In this document: piece by piece, positions 13,616 through 22,571 of the stretch
How the letters are laid out: each line of letters starts with the position of its first letter
Numbering within the stretch: position 1 is the stretch's first letter
Source of the DNA: Streptomyces avicenniae
GTDB lineage: Bacteria > Actinomycetota > Actinomycetes > Streptomycetales > Streptomycetaceae
Length of the DNA stretch: 64,000 nucleotides
Assembly (NCBI RefSeq): GCF_000719135.1
Contig: NZ_JOEK01000019.1
Location: 72,754-136,753 of the forward strand
Direction of reading: 5' to 3'
Made by a program: the position numbers and the translations under genes
The notes under the pieces: model-generated
Seen by the model: the letters and a program-made list of their open reading frames with translations, nothing else
The model's database searches: none
Told to the model about the DNA's origin: nothing

Positions 13616-16528
13616 GTGGCGACCAGTGAGAGCGCGGCCCCTGGCCCTTGTGAGACCCAGGACACGCGCCTGCGCCTGCTCGGCGAGGCCGTCGCCTCCG
13701 AGGACCTGGACACCGTCGAGCTGCTGAGACTCACCCTGGAACAGGCCGTGATCACCACCGCCGCCCTCGGCGGCACCGCCCACCTGACCAACAGCGGCGA
13801 CGACACCCTGCACCTCGCCTCCGTCGTGGGCCTGCCGAGGGACCTGGCGCACCCGTGGGAACGGCTCGGCCCCGACGATCCGGTCGCCCCCGCCCGCGCC
13901 GCGCGCGGCGACCAGCCCCTGTGGATCTCCGCCGCCCCCGGCGGCGACCGGCCCGCCGTGCTCCCCGTCGAGGGCGCCGCCGGGGCGCTCTGCCTGCCCC
14001 TGCGCAGCGACGGGGTGTCCAGCGGCGTCCTGACGCTCTTCACCCTCTGCCCGCCCGACACCGGGCAGCACGACGCCCTGCGGCGCCTGGCCGCCACCGT
14101 CAGCGACGGCCTGGGGCGCGCCCGCGGGCCCGTGACCGGCGTGGTGCCCTGGTGGCAGGAGTCCGGCTCACGCCTGTCCGAGGCCATGGCGGCCGTCGAT
14201 GTCGCCACCTGGGAGGTGGACCTCACCGAGCCCAACGGGCGGCTTGAGGTGGACGAGACCGGGTTCGACGTCCTCGCCCGCGCCGCCGGGATCACGCCGG
14301 AGGAGTGGGACGGCCGCCTCGACACGTGGATGCGCCGCGTGCACCCGGACGACCTCCCCGGCGTCCTCGAACAGTTGCAGGACTCCATCACCCATCCGGG
14401 CAAGGTGTACTCCGTCGAGTACCGCGTCACCAACCCCAGGACCGGCCGGATCTCCTGGGTCGAGCTGCGCGGCCACGTCACGTACGGCCCCGGCGGCGAG
14501 CCGCTCCGCATGACCGGCACCGGCTGGGACACCACCACCAGCCGCATGACGGAACAGGTCGTCGAGCGCATCCTGCGGCATCTGACCGACCCCGTCCTCA
14601 TCGTGGACCCGGCGGACAGCTGGCGCGTCGTCTACGCCAACGCGGGCGTCACCCAGCTCGGGCCGTCCGACGCGGCGGAGCTCGTCGGGCAGGTGCCGTG
14701 GGACGCGGTGCCCGGCCTGCGGGAGGCGGAGGAGCACTTCGAGGAGGCGCGCGGCAGCGACCACCCGTGCGTGGTGGACCTCCGCGTGCAGGGGCGGTGG
14801 CAGCGGCTGCGCGTCGTCCGTGCCGACCAGTACGTCGTGGTGTTCCTGACCGACGTGACGGAGGAGGTGGAGACCGCGCGCGCCGAGGCGGCCAGGGCCG
14901 AGCACGTGGAGGCCGTCACCGCCGCGCTCGCCCAGGCGCTCACGACGCAGGACGTCGTGGACGCCGTCGCCGCGCAGCTCCTCGCCCCGCTCGACGCCGA
15001 CGGCATGCTGATCCACGCGCTGTCGGGCGGGCGCCTGCGGCTCGTCGGCAGCGTGGGGCACCCCGACGAGGCCGTCCGGCGGGTCGGGCGGCTCGACCGG
15101 GACGACGCGCTCCTCGCCGCGCAGCCCCGCTTCTTCGCGACGCAGGAGGAGTTCGCCGCCGCGCACCCGCCGTCCCTGGCCGCGCTCGCCCGCGAGGGCG
15201 GGGAGCACGCCTGGGCGATGCTGCCGCTGGTCGCGGGCGGGCGGCCCACCGGCTCGCTCCTGCTGTCCTTCGCGCAGCCGCACGCGTGGACGAGCGGCGA
15301 CGAGAGCATGCTGCTCGCCCTCAGCGGCCTGGTCGCCCAGGCGCTGGAGCGCGCCAGGCTCTACGACGAGGAGCACAGCAGGGCGCAGCGCTGGCAGCGC
15401 GCCTGGCTCCCGGCGCTTGAGGACGACCTGCCCGCGCTGGACGCCGCCGCCCGCTACCGCTCGGCCGGGGGCGAGGAGGCGGGGGGCGACTGGTACGAGG
15501 TCATCCCGCTCTCGGGGGAGCGCGTCGCCCTGGTCATCGGGGACGTCACGGGCCACGGCCTGCGCGAGGCCACCATCATGGCCCGGCTGCGCGCCGCCTC
15601 GACCGCGCTGGCCGTCCTCGACCTGGACCCGGAGGAGATGCTGCTCTTCCTCACGGAGATCACGGCCCGCCTCGTCGCCGAACTCGACGACGCGGGCGAC
15701 CCGTTCGACCGCAGGCTGGTCAGCTGCCTGTACGCGGTGTACGACCCGACGAGCGGCGAGCTGACCATGGCGTCGGCCGGGCACCTGCCGCCGGTCGTCG
15801 TCCTCCCGGACGGGCAGCCCGAGCACCCCGAGATCAGCATCGGCCCGCCGCTGGGCTTCGACCAGCGGCCCTACGAGGCGTCCCGGCTCGTCCTGCCGCC
15901 GGACAGCCTGGTCGTGCTGTACACGGACGGGCTCCTCGCCACGGCGGCGTTCGACCCCGACATCGGCATGCGGCGGCTCACCGACAAGCTGGCCGCCCTC
16001 GTCCGGCCACCGGGCCGTCCAGGCCCCGGTGACGACGCGCGGTGGCTGGCCCGGCTCTGCGACGAGGTGATGACCGGCCTGCCAGGCTCCGGCCGCCGCT
16101 CGCAGGACGACGCCGCCATGCTGGCCGTCAGCCTGCGCCGCATCCCCGCCGACCGCATCGCCGCCTGGGACCTGCCCCTTGAGGCGACGTCGGCCCGGAA
16201 GGCGCGCACCCTGGCCGGTGACCAGCTCGGGCGCTGGGGCCTGGAGGAGCTGGTGATGACGGCGGAGCTGATCGTCAGCGAACTCATCGGCAACACGGTC
16301 CGCCACGCGACCGGGCCGCTGCGGCTGCGCCTGATCCACAGCACCACGCTGATCATCGAGGTCTACGACGGCAGCGAGGCGACCCCCCGCGTCCGCCACG
16401 CCGCGCTCATGGACGAGAGCGGGCGCGGGCTGAACCTGATCAGCACGACCACCGCCCGCTGGGGCACCCGCTACACCGCGAACGGCAAGGTCGTGTGGGC
16501 GCAGCTGCCCCTCGTCGCGGCGCTGTGA
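13616..16528 (+). CDS. Multi-sensor SpoIIE-type PP2C phosphatase with GAF, PAS and HATPase domains
   Basis: This is a 970-residue signalling protein. A GAF-like domain (residues about 15-165) is followed by a PAS_3 domain (about 185-300, RMRRVHPDDLPGVLEQL, VEYRVTNPRTGRISWVELRG). A second PAS domain (about 320-415, ILRHLTDPVLIVDP) and a second GAF domain (about 430-575) come next. The PP2C/SpoIIE phosphatase (about 600-840) has GGDWYEVIPLSGERVALVIGD and the metal-binding VLYTDGLL. The C-terminus is an RsbW-like HATPase (about 860-970, ELIVSELIGNTVRHA). Proteins of this type dephosphorylate anti-anti-sigma factors, and the HATPase may phosphorylate them. The GTG start has GGAGAAGGA upstream. 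No partner anti-sigma gene is nearby. Confidence 0.88.
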   Translation: MATSESAAPGPCETQDTRLRLLGEAVASEDLDTVELLRLTLEQAVITTAALGGTAHLTNSGDDTLHLASVVGLPRDLAHPWERLGPDDPVAPARAARGDQPLWISAAPGGDRPAVLPVEGAAGALCLPLRSDGVSSGVLTLFTLCPPDTGQHDALRRLAATVSDGLGRARGPVTGVVPWWQESGSRLSEAMAAVDVATWEVDLTEPNGRLEVDETGFDVLARAAGITPEEWDGRLDTWMRRVHPDDLPGVLEQLQDSITHPGKVYSVEYRVTNPRTGRISWVELRGHVTYGPGGEPLRMTGTGWDTTTSRMTEQVVERILRHLTDPVLIVDPADSWRVVYANAGVTQLGPSDAAELVGQVPWDAVPGLREAEEHFEEARGSDHPCVVDLRVQGRWQRLRVVRADQYVVVFLTDVTEEVETARAEAARAEHVEAVTAALAQALTTQDVVDAVAAQLLAPLDADGMLIHALSGGRLRLVGSVGHPDEAVRRVGRLDRDDALLAAQPRFFATQEEFAAAHPPSLAALAREGGEHAWAMLPLVAGGRPTGSLLLSFAQPHAWTSGDESMLLALSGLVAQALERARLYDEEHSRAQRWQRAWLPALEDDLPALDAAARYRSAGGEEAGGDWYEVIPLSGERVALVIGDVTGHGLREATIMARLRAASTALAVLDLDPEEMLLFLTEITARLVAELDDAGDPFDRRLVSCLYAVYDPTSGELTMASAGHLPPVVVLPDGQPEHPEISIGPPLGFDQRPYEASRLVLPPDSLVVLYTDGLLATAAFDPDIGMRRLTDKLAALVRPPGRPGPGDDARWLARLCDEVMTGLPGSGRRSQDDAAMLAVSLRRIPADRIAAWDLPLEATSARKARTLAGDQLGRWGLEELVMTAELIVSELIGNTVRHATGPLRLRLIHSTTLIIEVYDGSEATPRVRHAALMDESGRGLNLISTTTARWGTRYTANGKVVWAQLPLVAAL

Positions 16529-16550
16529 GCGCCTGGCAGGGGCGACGTGC

Positions 16551-17030
16551 TCAGGCCGCCGCCCGCCTGATCAGCTCGCCGACGCGCGCCTCGTCCGCGG
16601 CGGTCAGCTCCGTCAGGGCGTAGCTGGTCGCCCACACGTTGCCGTCGTCCAGGGCGGCCTGGTCGCTGAAGCCGAGCGTGGCGTAGCGGGTCTTGAACTT
16701 CTGGCCGCTCTGGAAGAAGCACAGGACCTTGCCGTCCTTGGAGTAGGCGGGCATCCCGTACCAGAGCCTGGGGACGAGGTGCGGCGCCTCGGACTTCACG
16801 AGGGCGTGGACGCGCTCGGCGAGGACGCGGTCGGCCTCCGCCATCTCCGCGATCTTCGCCAGCACCTCGACCTCGGGGTCCGCCTTGGGGCCGCGCGTGC
16901 CGCGGCGGGCGACCTTCCGCAGCTCCTGCGCGCGCTCCTTCATCGCGCTGCGTTCCTCGTCGGTGAAGCCGTCCGCGTCGTCGTCGGCGGCGGCGTTGCC
17001 GGTGGCGGGGGAGGTGGTGTTCTTCTTCAT
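16551..17030 (-). CDS. DUF1801 domain protein
   Basis: This is a 159-residue cytosolic protein. Residues 1-75 are hydrophilic and charged (TDEERSAMKERAQELRKVARRG). Residues about 80-155 match DUF1801 (YdhG-like): ALVKSEAPHLVPRLWYGMPAYSKDGKVLCFFQSGQKFKTRYATLGF in pattern, and a LTAADEARVGELIRRA helix. The family has an unknown role, sometimes described as iron-chaperone-like. I chose ATG 17030 because GAGGAG stands seven bases upstream. Confidence 0.75.
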   Translation of the reverse strand: MKKNTTSPATGNAAADDDADGFTDEERSAMKERAQELRKVARRGTRGPKADPEVEVLAKIAEMAEADRVLAERVHALVKSEAPHLVPRLWYGMPAYSKDGKVLCFFQSGQKFKTRYATLGFSDQAALDDGNVWATSYALTELTAADEARVGELIRRAAA

Positions 17031-17104
17031 CGTGGTTCTCCTCATCCGTGCGGTTCAAGGGGTACGGGGCGCCGTCGCGCCGGGGGGTGGGGCGTGCGGG
17101 GCGG

Positions 17105-17560
17105 TCAGGCGAGCCAGCGTCCGTCGCGCATGAGGTCGCGGCCCGACAGTTCGTCGGCCTCCCGCCATGCCTGGATGCGGCGCGGCGTGACCAGGAAGTA
17201 CTGGTAGGGCTCGGCGAGCGTGCGGGGGTCGAAGCCGGTCCTGGCGGCGAAGGCGTCGGCCGCCCCCGGGGCGAGGTCGGCCGTGTCCACCGGATCGGCC
17301 GCGCCGTCGATGACGACGACGTCGCGGGTCGGGCCGAGGCACAGGCGGACCCGGCCGTCCGCCAGGAGGTTGCGGGCGGTGACGGAGGCGCGCGGCGTCG
17401 AGAGGAGCAGCGCGGCGCCGTCCCAGTGGAAGGAGAGGGGCACGAGGTGCGGGCCGCCCGCGGCGCCGGAGGTCGCGCCCCACAGATCGACGTCGCCGTC
17501 CAGCCTCGCGCGGGTGTCCCGCAGCCTCTCGTGCAGCCCGCGTGGCGGCGTGGCCGTCAT
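17105..17560 (-). CDS. Pyridoxamine 5'-phosphate oxidase-fold flavoprotein
   Basis: This is a 151-residue split-barrel protein of the PPOX class. It has the typical layout: GPHLVPLSFHWDGAALLLSTP, RNLLADGRVRLCLGPTRDVVVIDG, then EPYQYFLVTPRRIQAWRE. Actinobacterial members bind FMN, FAD, F420 or heme, and the cofactor cannot be told from this sequence. AGGAGGAGCC directly before ATG 17560 fixes the start; a longer reading would add an unlikely N-terminus. It sits in a row of minus-strand single genes with no clear shared function. Confidence 0.75.
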   Translation of the reverse strand: MTATPPRGLHERLRDTRARLDGDVDLWGATSGAAGGPHLVPLSFHWDGAALLLSTPRASVTARNLLADGRVRLCLGPTRDVVVIDGAADPVDTADLAPGAADAFAARTGFDPRTLAEPYQYFLVTPRRIQAWREADELSGRDLMRDGRWLA

Positions 17561-17649
17561 GGCTCCTCCTCCTGTCCGTTCGTGAATTCCGCCCCGGGGG
17601 CGCGCAGGCGCCGGGTGGGGCAACAGCATACGAATCGCCGCAAGGGGGG

Positions 17650-18273
17650 TCAGGGTGCGACGGCCGCCGGGACGGCCTCCCAGGCGAAGCCGTCCGGGTC
17701 GGTGAAGGGCTCGGTGCCGCCGCCGAGCGCCAGCCGGTGGGACCCGGTGCCGTCCTGCGGCACGCCGACGTCCTTGGCCAGCGCGCGCCGCCCGTACAGG
17801 GCGAGCTTGACGGGGCTCGACGGGGTGGCGAACTCGACGTACTTGCGGCCGAAGCTCCGCGCCACGGTCAGGCCGCGGCCGACGTAGAACCGCTTGCTCT
17901 CGGCGACGTCGGCGACGCCCAGCAGGAGCACGATCTCGTCGATCCGCCCGGTGTCGGGGCCGGTGTCCTTCTTCTGCGACGAGGCGACCTTCCAGATCGT
18001 CCCGTCGGGCGCCTGCACGATGCCGCCGTAGCCCCAGAAGGACTTCGCGGCGGGCTTCAGCGGGGTGGCCCCTGCGTCGAGGGCTGCGGTGACGAGGCGG
18101 TTGACGGTGGACGGCTGCGCCACGGTGAGCGCCAGCGCGAACCCGCGGAAGCCGCTCGTCGGCGCCGCGGAGGCCCGCAGGCCCACCTGGGTGCCGAGGC
18201 CGAGGGCGGCGTGGAAGCGGGCGGCGGCGGTGGGGTCGTCCACCTCAAGGGTGACGGATGCGAAGGAGGTCAT
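17650..18273 (-). CDS. VOC-family (glyoxalase/bleomycin-resistance fold) protein
   Basis: This is a 207-residue protein with two vicinal-oxygen-chelate modules: FASVTLEVDDPTAAARFHAAL (1-110) and IDEIVLLLGVADVAESKRFYVGRGL (about 115-205). Each is about the size of one beta-alpha-beta-beta-beta unit. The family includes dioxygenases and binding or resistance proteins, and nothing here picks one. GAGG (reading from the ATG side AAGGAGG is on the opposite strand) is not a useful start guide. I chose ATG 18273 because the fold begins directly after it. A TAGCGT -10-like element lies just upstream on the minus strand. Confidence 0.75.
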   Translation of the reverse strand: MTSFASVTLEVDDPTAAARFHAALGLGTQVGLRASAAPTSGFRGFALALTVAQPSTVNRLVTAALDAGATPLKPAAKSFWGYGGIVQAPDGTIWKVASSQKKDTGPDTGRIDEIVLLLGVADVAESKRFYVGRGLTVARSFGRKYVEFATPSSPVKLALYGRRALAKDVGVPQDGTGSHRLALGGGTEPFTDPDGFAWEAVPAAVAP

Positions 18274-18368
18274 GTGCCTCACGCTAGGCGCGGCGCACGC
18301 ACCGGTGCTTCTCGATTCCTGACCGGTCCCGACGGACCCGTCTCGTCACGGTCGCGGGTCGCGCGCCG

Positions 18369-19337
18369 CTATTCGCCATCGGCCGGGGGGTGGGTGCCGA
18401 AGGAGCGGCGGTAGGCGGCGGGGGTGGTGTGGACGAGGGTGTGGAAGCGGCGGCGCAGGTTGGTGGCCGAGGAGAGGCCGACGCGGGCCGCGACCGTCTC
18501 CACGGGGAGGTCGGTCGTCTCCAGGAGCGTCCTGGCCGCCGTGACGCGCTGCTGGAGCAGCCATCGCCCCGGGGTGACGCCGAGTTGGTCGGCGAATCTG
18601 CGGGCGAGCGTCCGGGAGGAGACCCCGGCGCGGGCGGCGAGGTCGCCGAGGGCGAGGGGTTCGTGGAGCCGTTCCGCGGCCCAGTCGAGGACGGGCGCGA
18701 GGGAGTCCGGCGGGCGGTCGGCGTGGGGCGGGGCGGCGTACTGGAGCTGGCCGCCCTCGCGGTGGGGCGGCATGACCATGTGCCGGGCGATCTGCGCGGC
18801 GTGGGCGGCGCCGTGGTCGGCGCGCGCGAGGTGCAGGCACAGGTCGATGCCCGCCGCGGTACCGGCGCTGGTGGCGACGTCGCCGAGGTCGATGTAGAGG
18901 GTGTCGGGTTCGACGGTGACGGCGGGGAAGCGGGCGGCGAGTTCGGCGGCCATCCGCCAGTGGGTGGTGGCCCTGCGGTGGTCGAGCAGCCCGGCCTGGG
19001 CGAGGAGGAAGGCGCCGGAGCAGATGGCGACGGTACGGGCGCCGCGCCGGTGGGCGCGTGTCAGCGCGTCGAGCACGGCGGCGGGGGCGGGCCGGTCGCG
19101 GTGGTGCCAGCCGGGGATCACCACCGTGTCCGCCGTCTCCAGCGCGGCGAGGCCCTGGCCGACGAGCATGTCGTAGCCGTACGAGGTGGGTACGGCGCCC
19201 GGGTGCTCGGTGCACACGTCGAACGTGTACCGGGCGGGCAGGCCGGGGCGGTGGGCGCCGAAGACCTCGGCGGCGCAGGCCAGTTCGAACGGGGCCTGCG
19301 GCGGCAAAACGAGGGCGACCACCCGGTGCGTGCTCAT
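18369..19337 (-). CDS. GlxA-family transcriptional regulator (DJ-1/PfpI domain plus AraC DNA-binding domain)
   Basis: This is a 322-residue regulator. Residues about 5-190 form a class I glutamine-amidotransferase-like (DJ-1/PfpI) domain with the nucleophile-elbow segment VAICSGAFLLAQAGLLD. Residues about 215-315 are an AraC double helix-turn-helix (LGDLAARAGVSSRTLARRFADQLG, ETVAARVGLSSATNLRRRF). GlxA-type regulators usually activate neighbouring or distant catabolic genes. The divergent cupin gene, 70 bases away, is the likely target. The -10-like TATTTT on the minus strand (19352-19347) is only 10 bases before the ATG, so the message may be leaderless. Confidence 0.88.
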   Translation of the reverse strand: MSTHRVVALVLPPQAPFELACAAEVFGAHRPGLPARYTFDVCTEHPGAVPTSYGYDMLVGQGLAALETADTVVIPGWHHRDRPAPAAVLDALTRAHRRGARTVAICSGAFLLAQAGLLDHRRATTHWRMAAELAARFPAVTVEPDTLYIDLGDVATSAGTAAGIDLCLHLARADHGAAHAAQIARHMVMPPHREGGQLQYAAPPHADRPPDSLAPVLDWAAERLHEPLALGDLAARAGVSSRTLARRFADQLGVTPGRWLLQQRVTAARTLLETTDLPVETVAARVGLSSATNLRRRFHTLVHTTPAAYRRSFGTHPPADGE

Positions 19338-19409
19338 GGCAGAAAAATACCCGTACACGTCTTTCCGGTCACTGGGCGGGGGTGGGGCGCGCGGCGGACG
19401 ATGGGCCGC

Positions 19410-19745
19410 ATGACGCGAGAGCCCGATGACGTCCAGATCCTGCATGTCGATGACCCCGAGCCCACGGAGGTGGCCCCGGGGATCGTCCGCCGCCGCCTGC
19501 CCGCCACGGAGTGGGCGCGGGGCTGGATGTACGACTTCGCCGCCGGGGCCGAGTGGCCCGAGGTGGACGTGCACGAGGGCGAGGAGCGCTACTACGTGGT
19601 CTCGGGGGAGTTCATCGACCGGGGGCGACTGCTCGGGCCGGGGAGTTACGTGGTGTTCGCGCCGGGCAGCGAGCACCGTCCGCGGACGGAGACCGGCGCG
19701 CGCATGATCGGCATCAGCATCCCGCTGCGACAGCCCGGCAGTTGA
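19410..19745 (+). CDS. Small cupin-domain protein
   Basis: This is a 111-residue single-domain cupin. The first cupin motif region is WPEVDVHEGEERYYVVSGEF, and the second is GPGSYVVFAPGSEHRPRTE. This gives a metal or small-ligand barrel, with His and Glu residues at the expected places. The start could also be ATG 19401, three codons earlier; neither has a strong ribosome site. It is divergent from the GlxA-type regulator and is probably controlled by it. The substrate is unknown. Confidence 0.75.
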   Translation: MTREPDDVQILHVDDPEPTEVAPGIVRRRLPATEWARGWMYDFAAGAEWPEVDVHEGEERYYVVSGEFIDRGRLLGPGSYVVFAPGSEHRPRTETGARMIGISIPLRQPGS

Positions 19746-19750
19746 GCACT

Positions 19751-19797
19751 TTTTTCTGAGCCAGAAAAATTGCGTGTTCAGAAACTTTCTGGCACGC
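19751..19797. promoter_or_regulatory. Two palindromes built from TTTCTG/CAGAAA half-sites before the tetR gene
   Basis: TTTTTCTG-AGC-CAGAAAAA (19751-19769) is a perfect 8-3-8 inverted repeat. CAGAAA-C-TTTCTG (19779-19791) uses the same half-sites in the opposite order, flanked by GCGTG and CACGC. Both are AT-rich islands in the 60 bases before the TetR start codon at 19805. They are probable autoregulatory operators and may form a stem in the leader RNA. Confidence 0.55.
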
Positions 19798-19804
19798 TGG
19801 CCCC

Positions 19805-20425
19805 ATGAGCGAAGCTGTCACCGCGAACGGACTGCGGGAGCGCAAGAAGGACGCCACCCGGCGGGCGTTGAGCCGCGCCGCGATCCGGCTGGGCACCGAG
19901 CGCGGTTGGGACGAGGTCCGCGCCGAGGACATCGCCGCCGAGGCCGGGGTGTCCACCCGCACGTTCAACAACTACTTCAGGTCCAAGGAAGAGGCGGTCG
20001 TCGCCGGTGGCGCCGAACGCGCCGCGCGGGTGGGCGCGGCGCTGCTCGCCCGCCCGGCGTACGAGCCGTTGTGGGAGGCGCTGACCGCGGCCCTGGTCGC
20101 GATGGCCGAGGCGGAGGAACGCGACCTCGGGCCGACGGCCGTCGCGCATCTGCGGCTGATCGCCGACCATCCGGCCCTGGCCGCCCAGCAGATCAGGGCC
20201 GACCGCCAGGCCGTCGGCACGCTGATCGACGCGGTGGCGGAGCGGGCCGGTGCCGACAGCGGGCAGGACCTCCTGCCCCACATCGCCGTCACGACGGCGG
20301 TCGCCGTCACCCGGGGCGCCGTCGAACACTGGGCGCGCCACGGCGGGACGGTCTCGGTGGCGGACACGATCCGCGAGGCGATGGACCTCGTCCGCCTCGT
20401 CCCCTACGCCGGTGCCCGCCCGTGA
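19805..20425 (+). CDS. TetR-family transcriptional regulator
   Basis: This is a 206-residue TetR regulator. The N-terminal HTH (residues about 10-60) is clear: RERKKDATRRALSRAAIRLG, then VRAEDIAAEAGVSTRTFNNYF. The remainder is an all-helical ligand and dimer domain. It probably represses itself and the downstream membrane protein gene, whose GTG overlaps the TGA of this gene (GTGA). The paired palindromes just upstream are the likely binding site. The ligand is unknown. Residues DRQAVGTLIDAVAERAG lie in the dimer helix region. Confidence 0.88.
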   Translation: MSEAVTANGLRERKKDATRRALSRAAIRLGTERGWDEVRAEDIAAEAGVSTRTFNNYFRSKEEAVVAGGAERAARVGAALLARPAYEPLWEALTAALVAMAEAEERDLGPTAVAHLRLIADHPALAAQQIRADRQAVGTLIDAVAERAGADSGQDLLPHIAVTTAVAVTRGAVEHWARHGGTVSVADTIREAMDLVRLVPYAGARP

Positions 20426-21453
20426 GCGGGAACGGGACGGCAGGTCCCGGGACCGGCGGCGCGCGGCGGGTGCCCGCGGTCGTCCTCGGCATGACCGCGC
20501 TGCTCGGCCTCATGCTGGCCGCGTTCGTCCTCCCGGCCGTCAACTCGGGGCCGCACGACGTGCCGATCGCGGTGGCCGGGCCGGCGGCGGAGGCGGAGCG
20601 GGTCGCCGCCGTGCTGGAGGAGGAGCGGCCGGGCGCGTTCGCGATCCGTCTGCTCCCTGACGCCGCGTCGGCGCGGGAGCGGATCAGGGACCGCGACCTC
20701 TACGGCGCGGTCGTCCTCGCCGCGGACGGCGGCGAGCCGCGGATCCTGGTCGCCGGGTCGGCCGGGGCGCCGATCGCCGCCGCCCTGGGGGCGCTCGGCC
20801 CCACGCTGGGCGGCACGCCGTCAGGACCGGCGGTCGCCGTCGAGGACCTGGCGCCGCCGCCCGAGGACGACCCGCTCGGCGCGGGCCTGGCGGCGGGCGC
20901 GACGCCGCTCGTCCTGGGCGGCTACATCGCGGCGCTGGTCGTCGTCATGGCGCTGCGCCGACCGGTCGAGCAGGTCGCGGCGGCGTGCGCGTTCTCCCTG
21001 GTGGGCGGCTTCGCCCTCACCGCGCTGCTGCGCTACGGGTTCGGCGTGGTCGAGGGGGCGTACGCGGCGACGTCGCTGGGCCTCGCGCTCACCCTCGCCG
21101 CGACCTGCTGGCTGATCATCGGCCTGCGCGCGGCGCTCGGCCCCCGGGGTCTCGTCCTGGGCGCGGCCCTGCTGATCATGGTCGGCAACCCGCTCTCGGG
21201 CCTGTCGGGGGGTCAGGAGTGGTTGCCCGAGCCGTGGGGCGCGATCGGTCAGCTCCTCCCGCCGGGTGCGGGCGGATCGCTGCTGCGAGCCCTGTCCTTC
21301 TTCGACGGCGCGGGCATCGGGCAGCCGCTGCTGGTGCTGTCCGGCTGGCTGGCCGCCGGGGTCGCGCTGTTCGCCCTGGGCAGCCGCCGCGCCGCCCGCG
21401 CCGTCACTCCCGGGGCCCCCGCGCGGGGCACGCCCGAGCCCGCGAGCGCCTGA
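20422..21453 (+). CDS. Integral membrane protein with a large extracellular loop (ABC-2/YhgE-like)
   Basis: This is a 343-residue protein. One membrane helix at residues about 17-38 is followed by a soluble loop (about 42-150, AAVLEEERPGAFAIRLLPD, AVVLAADGGEPRILVAG) and five or six helices in the C-terminal half (YIAALVVVMALRR and after). This layout matches the ABC-2/YhgE-Pip class found beside TetR regulators, where it often takes part in export. No ATPase gene is next to it. GTG 20422 overlaps the TetR stop, so the two form an operon and the TetR protein probably controls it. Confidence 0.75.
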   Translation: MSGNGTAGPGTGGARRVPAVVLGMTALLGLMLAAFVLPAVNSGPHDVPIAVAGPAAEAERVAAVLEEERPGAFAIRLLPDAASARERIRDRDLYGAVVLAADGGEPRILVAGSAGAPIAAALGALGPTLGGTPSGPAVAVEDLAPPPEDDPLGAGLAAGATPLVLGGYIAALVVVMALRRPVEQVAAACAFSLVGGFALTALLRYGFGVVEGAYAATSLGLALTLAATCWLIIGLRAALGPRGLVLGAALLIMVGNPLSGLSGGQEWLPEPWGAIGQLLPPGAGGSLLRALSFFDGAGIGQPLLVLSGWLAAGVALFALGSRRAARAVTPGAPARGTPEPASA

Positions 21454-21514
21454 CGTACCGCGCCCTCCCCGGCGCATTCCCACCACACTTGACCCCGAGA
21501 GGTGCGTTCTCACC

Positions 21515-22504
21515 ATGCCCGCGATCCGAGAGACGACCATGCGCGCCGTGCGCTACCGGAAGTACGGCCCGCCCGAGGTGCTGGAGGTCGCCGAGGTCCC
21601 CGTGCCCGCCCCGGCGGCGGGGCAGGTGCTGGTGAAGGTGCACGCGAGCAGCGTGAATCCCGTCGAGGCGCAGGTCAGGGCGGGCCGGATGCGTCCGGTC
21701 AGCGGCTTCCGTTTCCCGAAGGGGATCGGCCAGGACTTCACGGGCGAGGTCGTCGCCGTCGGCGCCGGGGCGGACGGTTCGCTCGTCGGCCGTGACGTGT
21801 GGGGCTGCGTCCTTGCGGTCGGCGCCGCCACCACCGCCGAGTACGTGTGCGTGAAGGAGTCCCTGGTCGGGGACCTGCCACCGGGGGCCGATCCGGTGGA
21901 GGCCGCCGCGCTCCCGACGGTGGGGCTCGCGGCCTTGGCCGCCGTACGTGCCGTGGGCGTCGGGCCGGGGCGGCGCGCGCTCGTGGTCGGGGCGAGCGGC
22001 GGCATCGGCAGCGTCGCGCTCCAGCTGTGCCGCGCGCTGGGGGCGGAGGTCGCGGCAGTCTCCGCGGCGGACAACGCGGAGTTCTGCGCGGAGTTGGGGG
22101 CCACGGAGACCTACGACTACGCCGACCTCGGCCCGCTCGCCGGGGCGGCTGCGTTCGACGCCGTCATCGACCTGCACGGCACGTCACTCGGCGCGTACCG
22201 CGGGCGGCTCGGGCGCGGGGGAAGGATGGTGACGCTCGCCGCGCGGGGCATGGGGTACGCCGCGCTGTCCCTCGTGCTGCCGGGGCCGCGGGTGCGCGTC
22301 ACGCGGGCGAAGGCGTCGCGCGACGGCCTGGCCGCGCTCGCCGGACATGTCACACGCGGGGAGCTCCGCCCGGTCGTCGCGAAGGTGTACCCGATGGAGA
22401 GGATCGCGGAGGCGCACCGGGCCGCGGAGACCGGCCACAGCCGTGGCAAGCGCGTCGTCCAGGTCGTCACCGCCCGCCCTGCGCGTTCGCGCGGGGAGGC
22501 GTGA
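21515..22504 (+). CDS. Zinc-independent quinone-oxidoreductase-like MDR dehydrogenase
   Basis: This is a 329-residue medium-chain reductase. The N-terminal catalytic domain has KYGPPEVLEVAEVPVPAPAAGQVLVKVHASSVNPVEAQVRAG in pattern, then the GIGQDFTGEVVAVG segment. The nucleotide-binding site is VVGASGGIGSVALQLCRALGAEV. No zinc-binding cysteines are found, so it belongs to the quinone oxidoreductase (NADPH) branch. ATG 21515 has GAGAGG upstream. ATG 21539 is an alternative with GAGAG nearer. It follows the membrane-protein gene by 60 bases and may share its transcript. Confidence 0.82.
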   Translation: MPAIRETTMRAVRYRKYGPPEVLEVAEVPVPAPAAGQVLVKVHASSVNPVEAQVRAGRMRPVSGFRFPKGIGQDFTGEVVAVGAGADGSLVGRDVWGCVLAVGAATTAEYVCVKESLVGDLPPGADPVEAAALPTVGLAALAAVRAVGVGPGRRALVVGASGGIGSVALQLCRALGAEVAAVSAADNAEFCAELGATETYDYADLGPLAGAAAFDAVIDLHGTSLGAYRGRLGRGGRMVTLAARGMGYAALSLVLPGPRVRVTRAKASRDGLAALAGHVTRGELRPVVAKVYPMERIAEAHRAAETGHSRGKRVVQVVTARPARSRGEA

Positions 22505-22571
22505 CGCTCCGCCGCCACCGGGAGAGTTCAGCAGCCTATGAGTTCACCCGATCGTGTACTAACGTGGCGGC

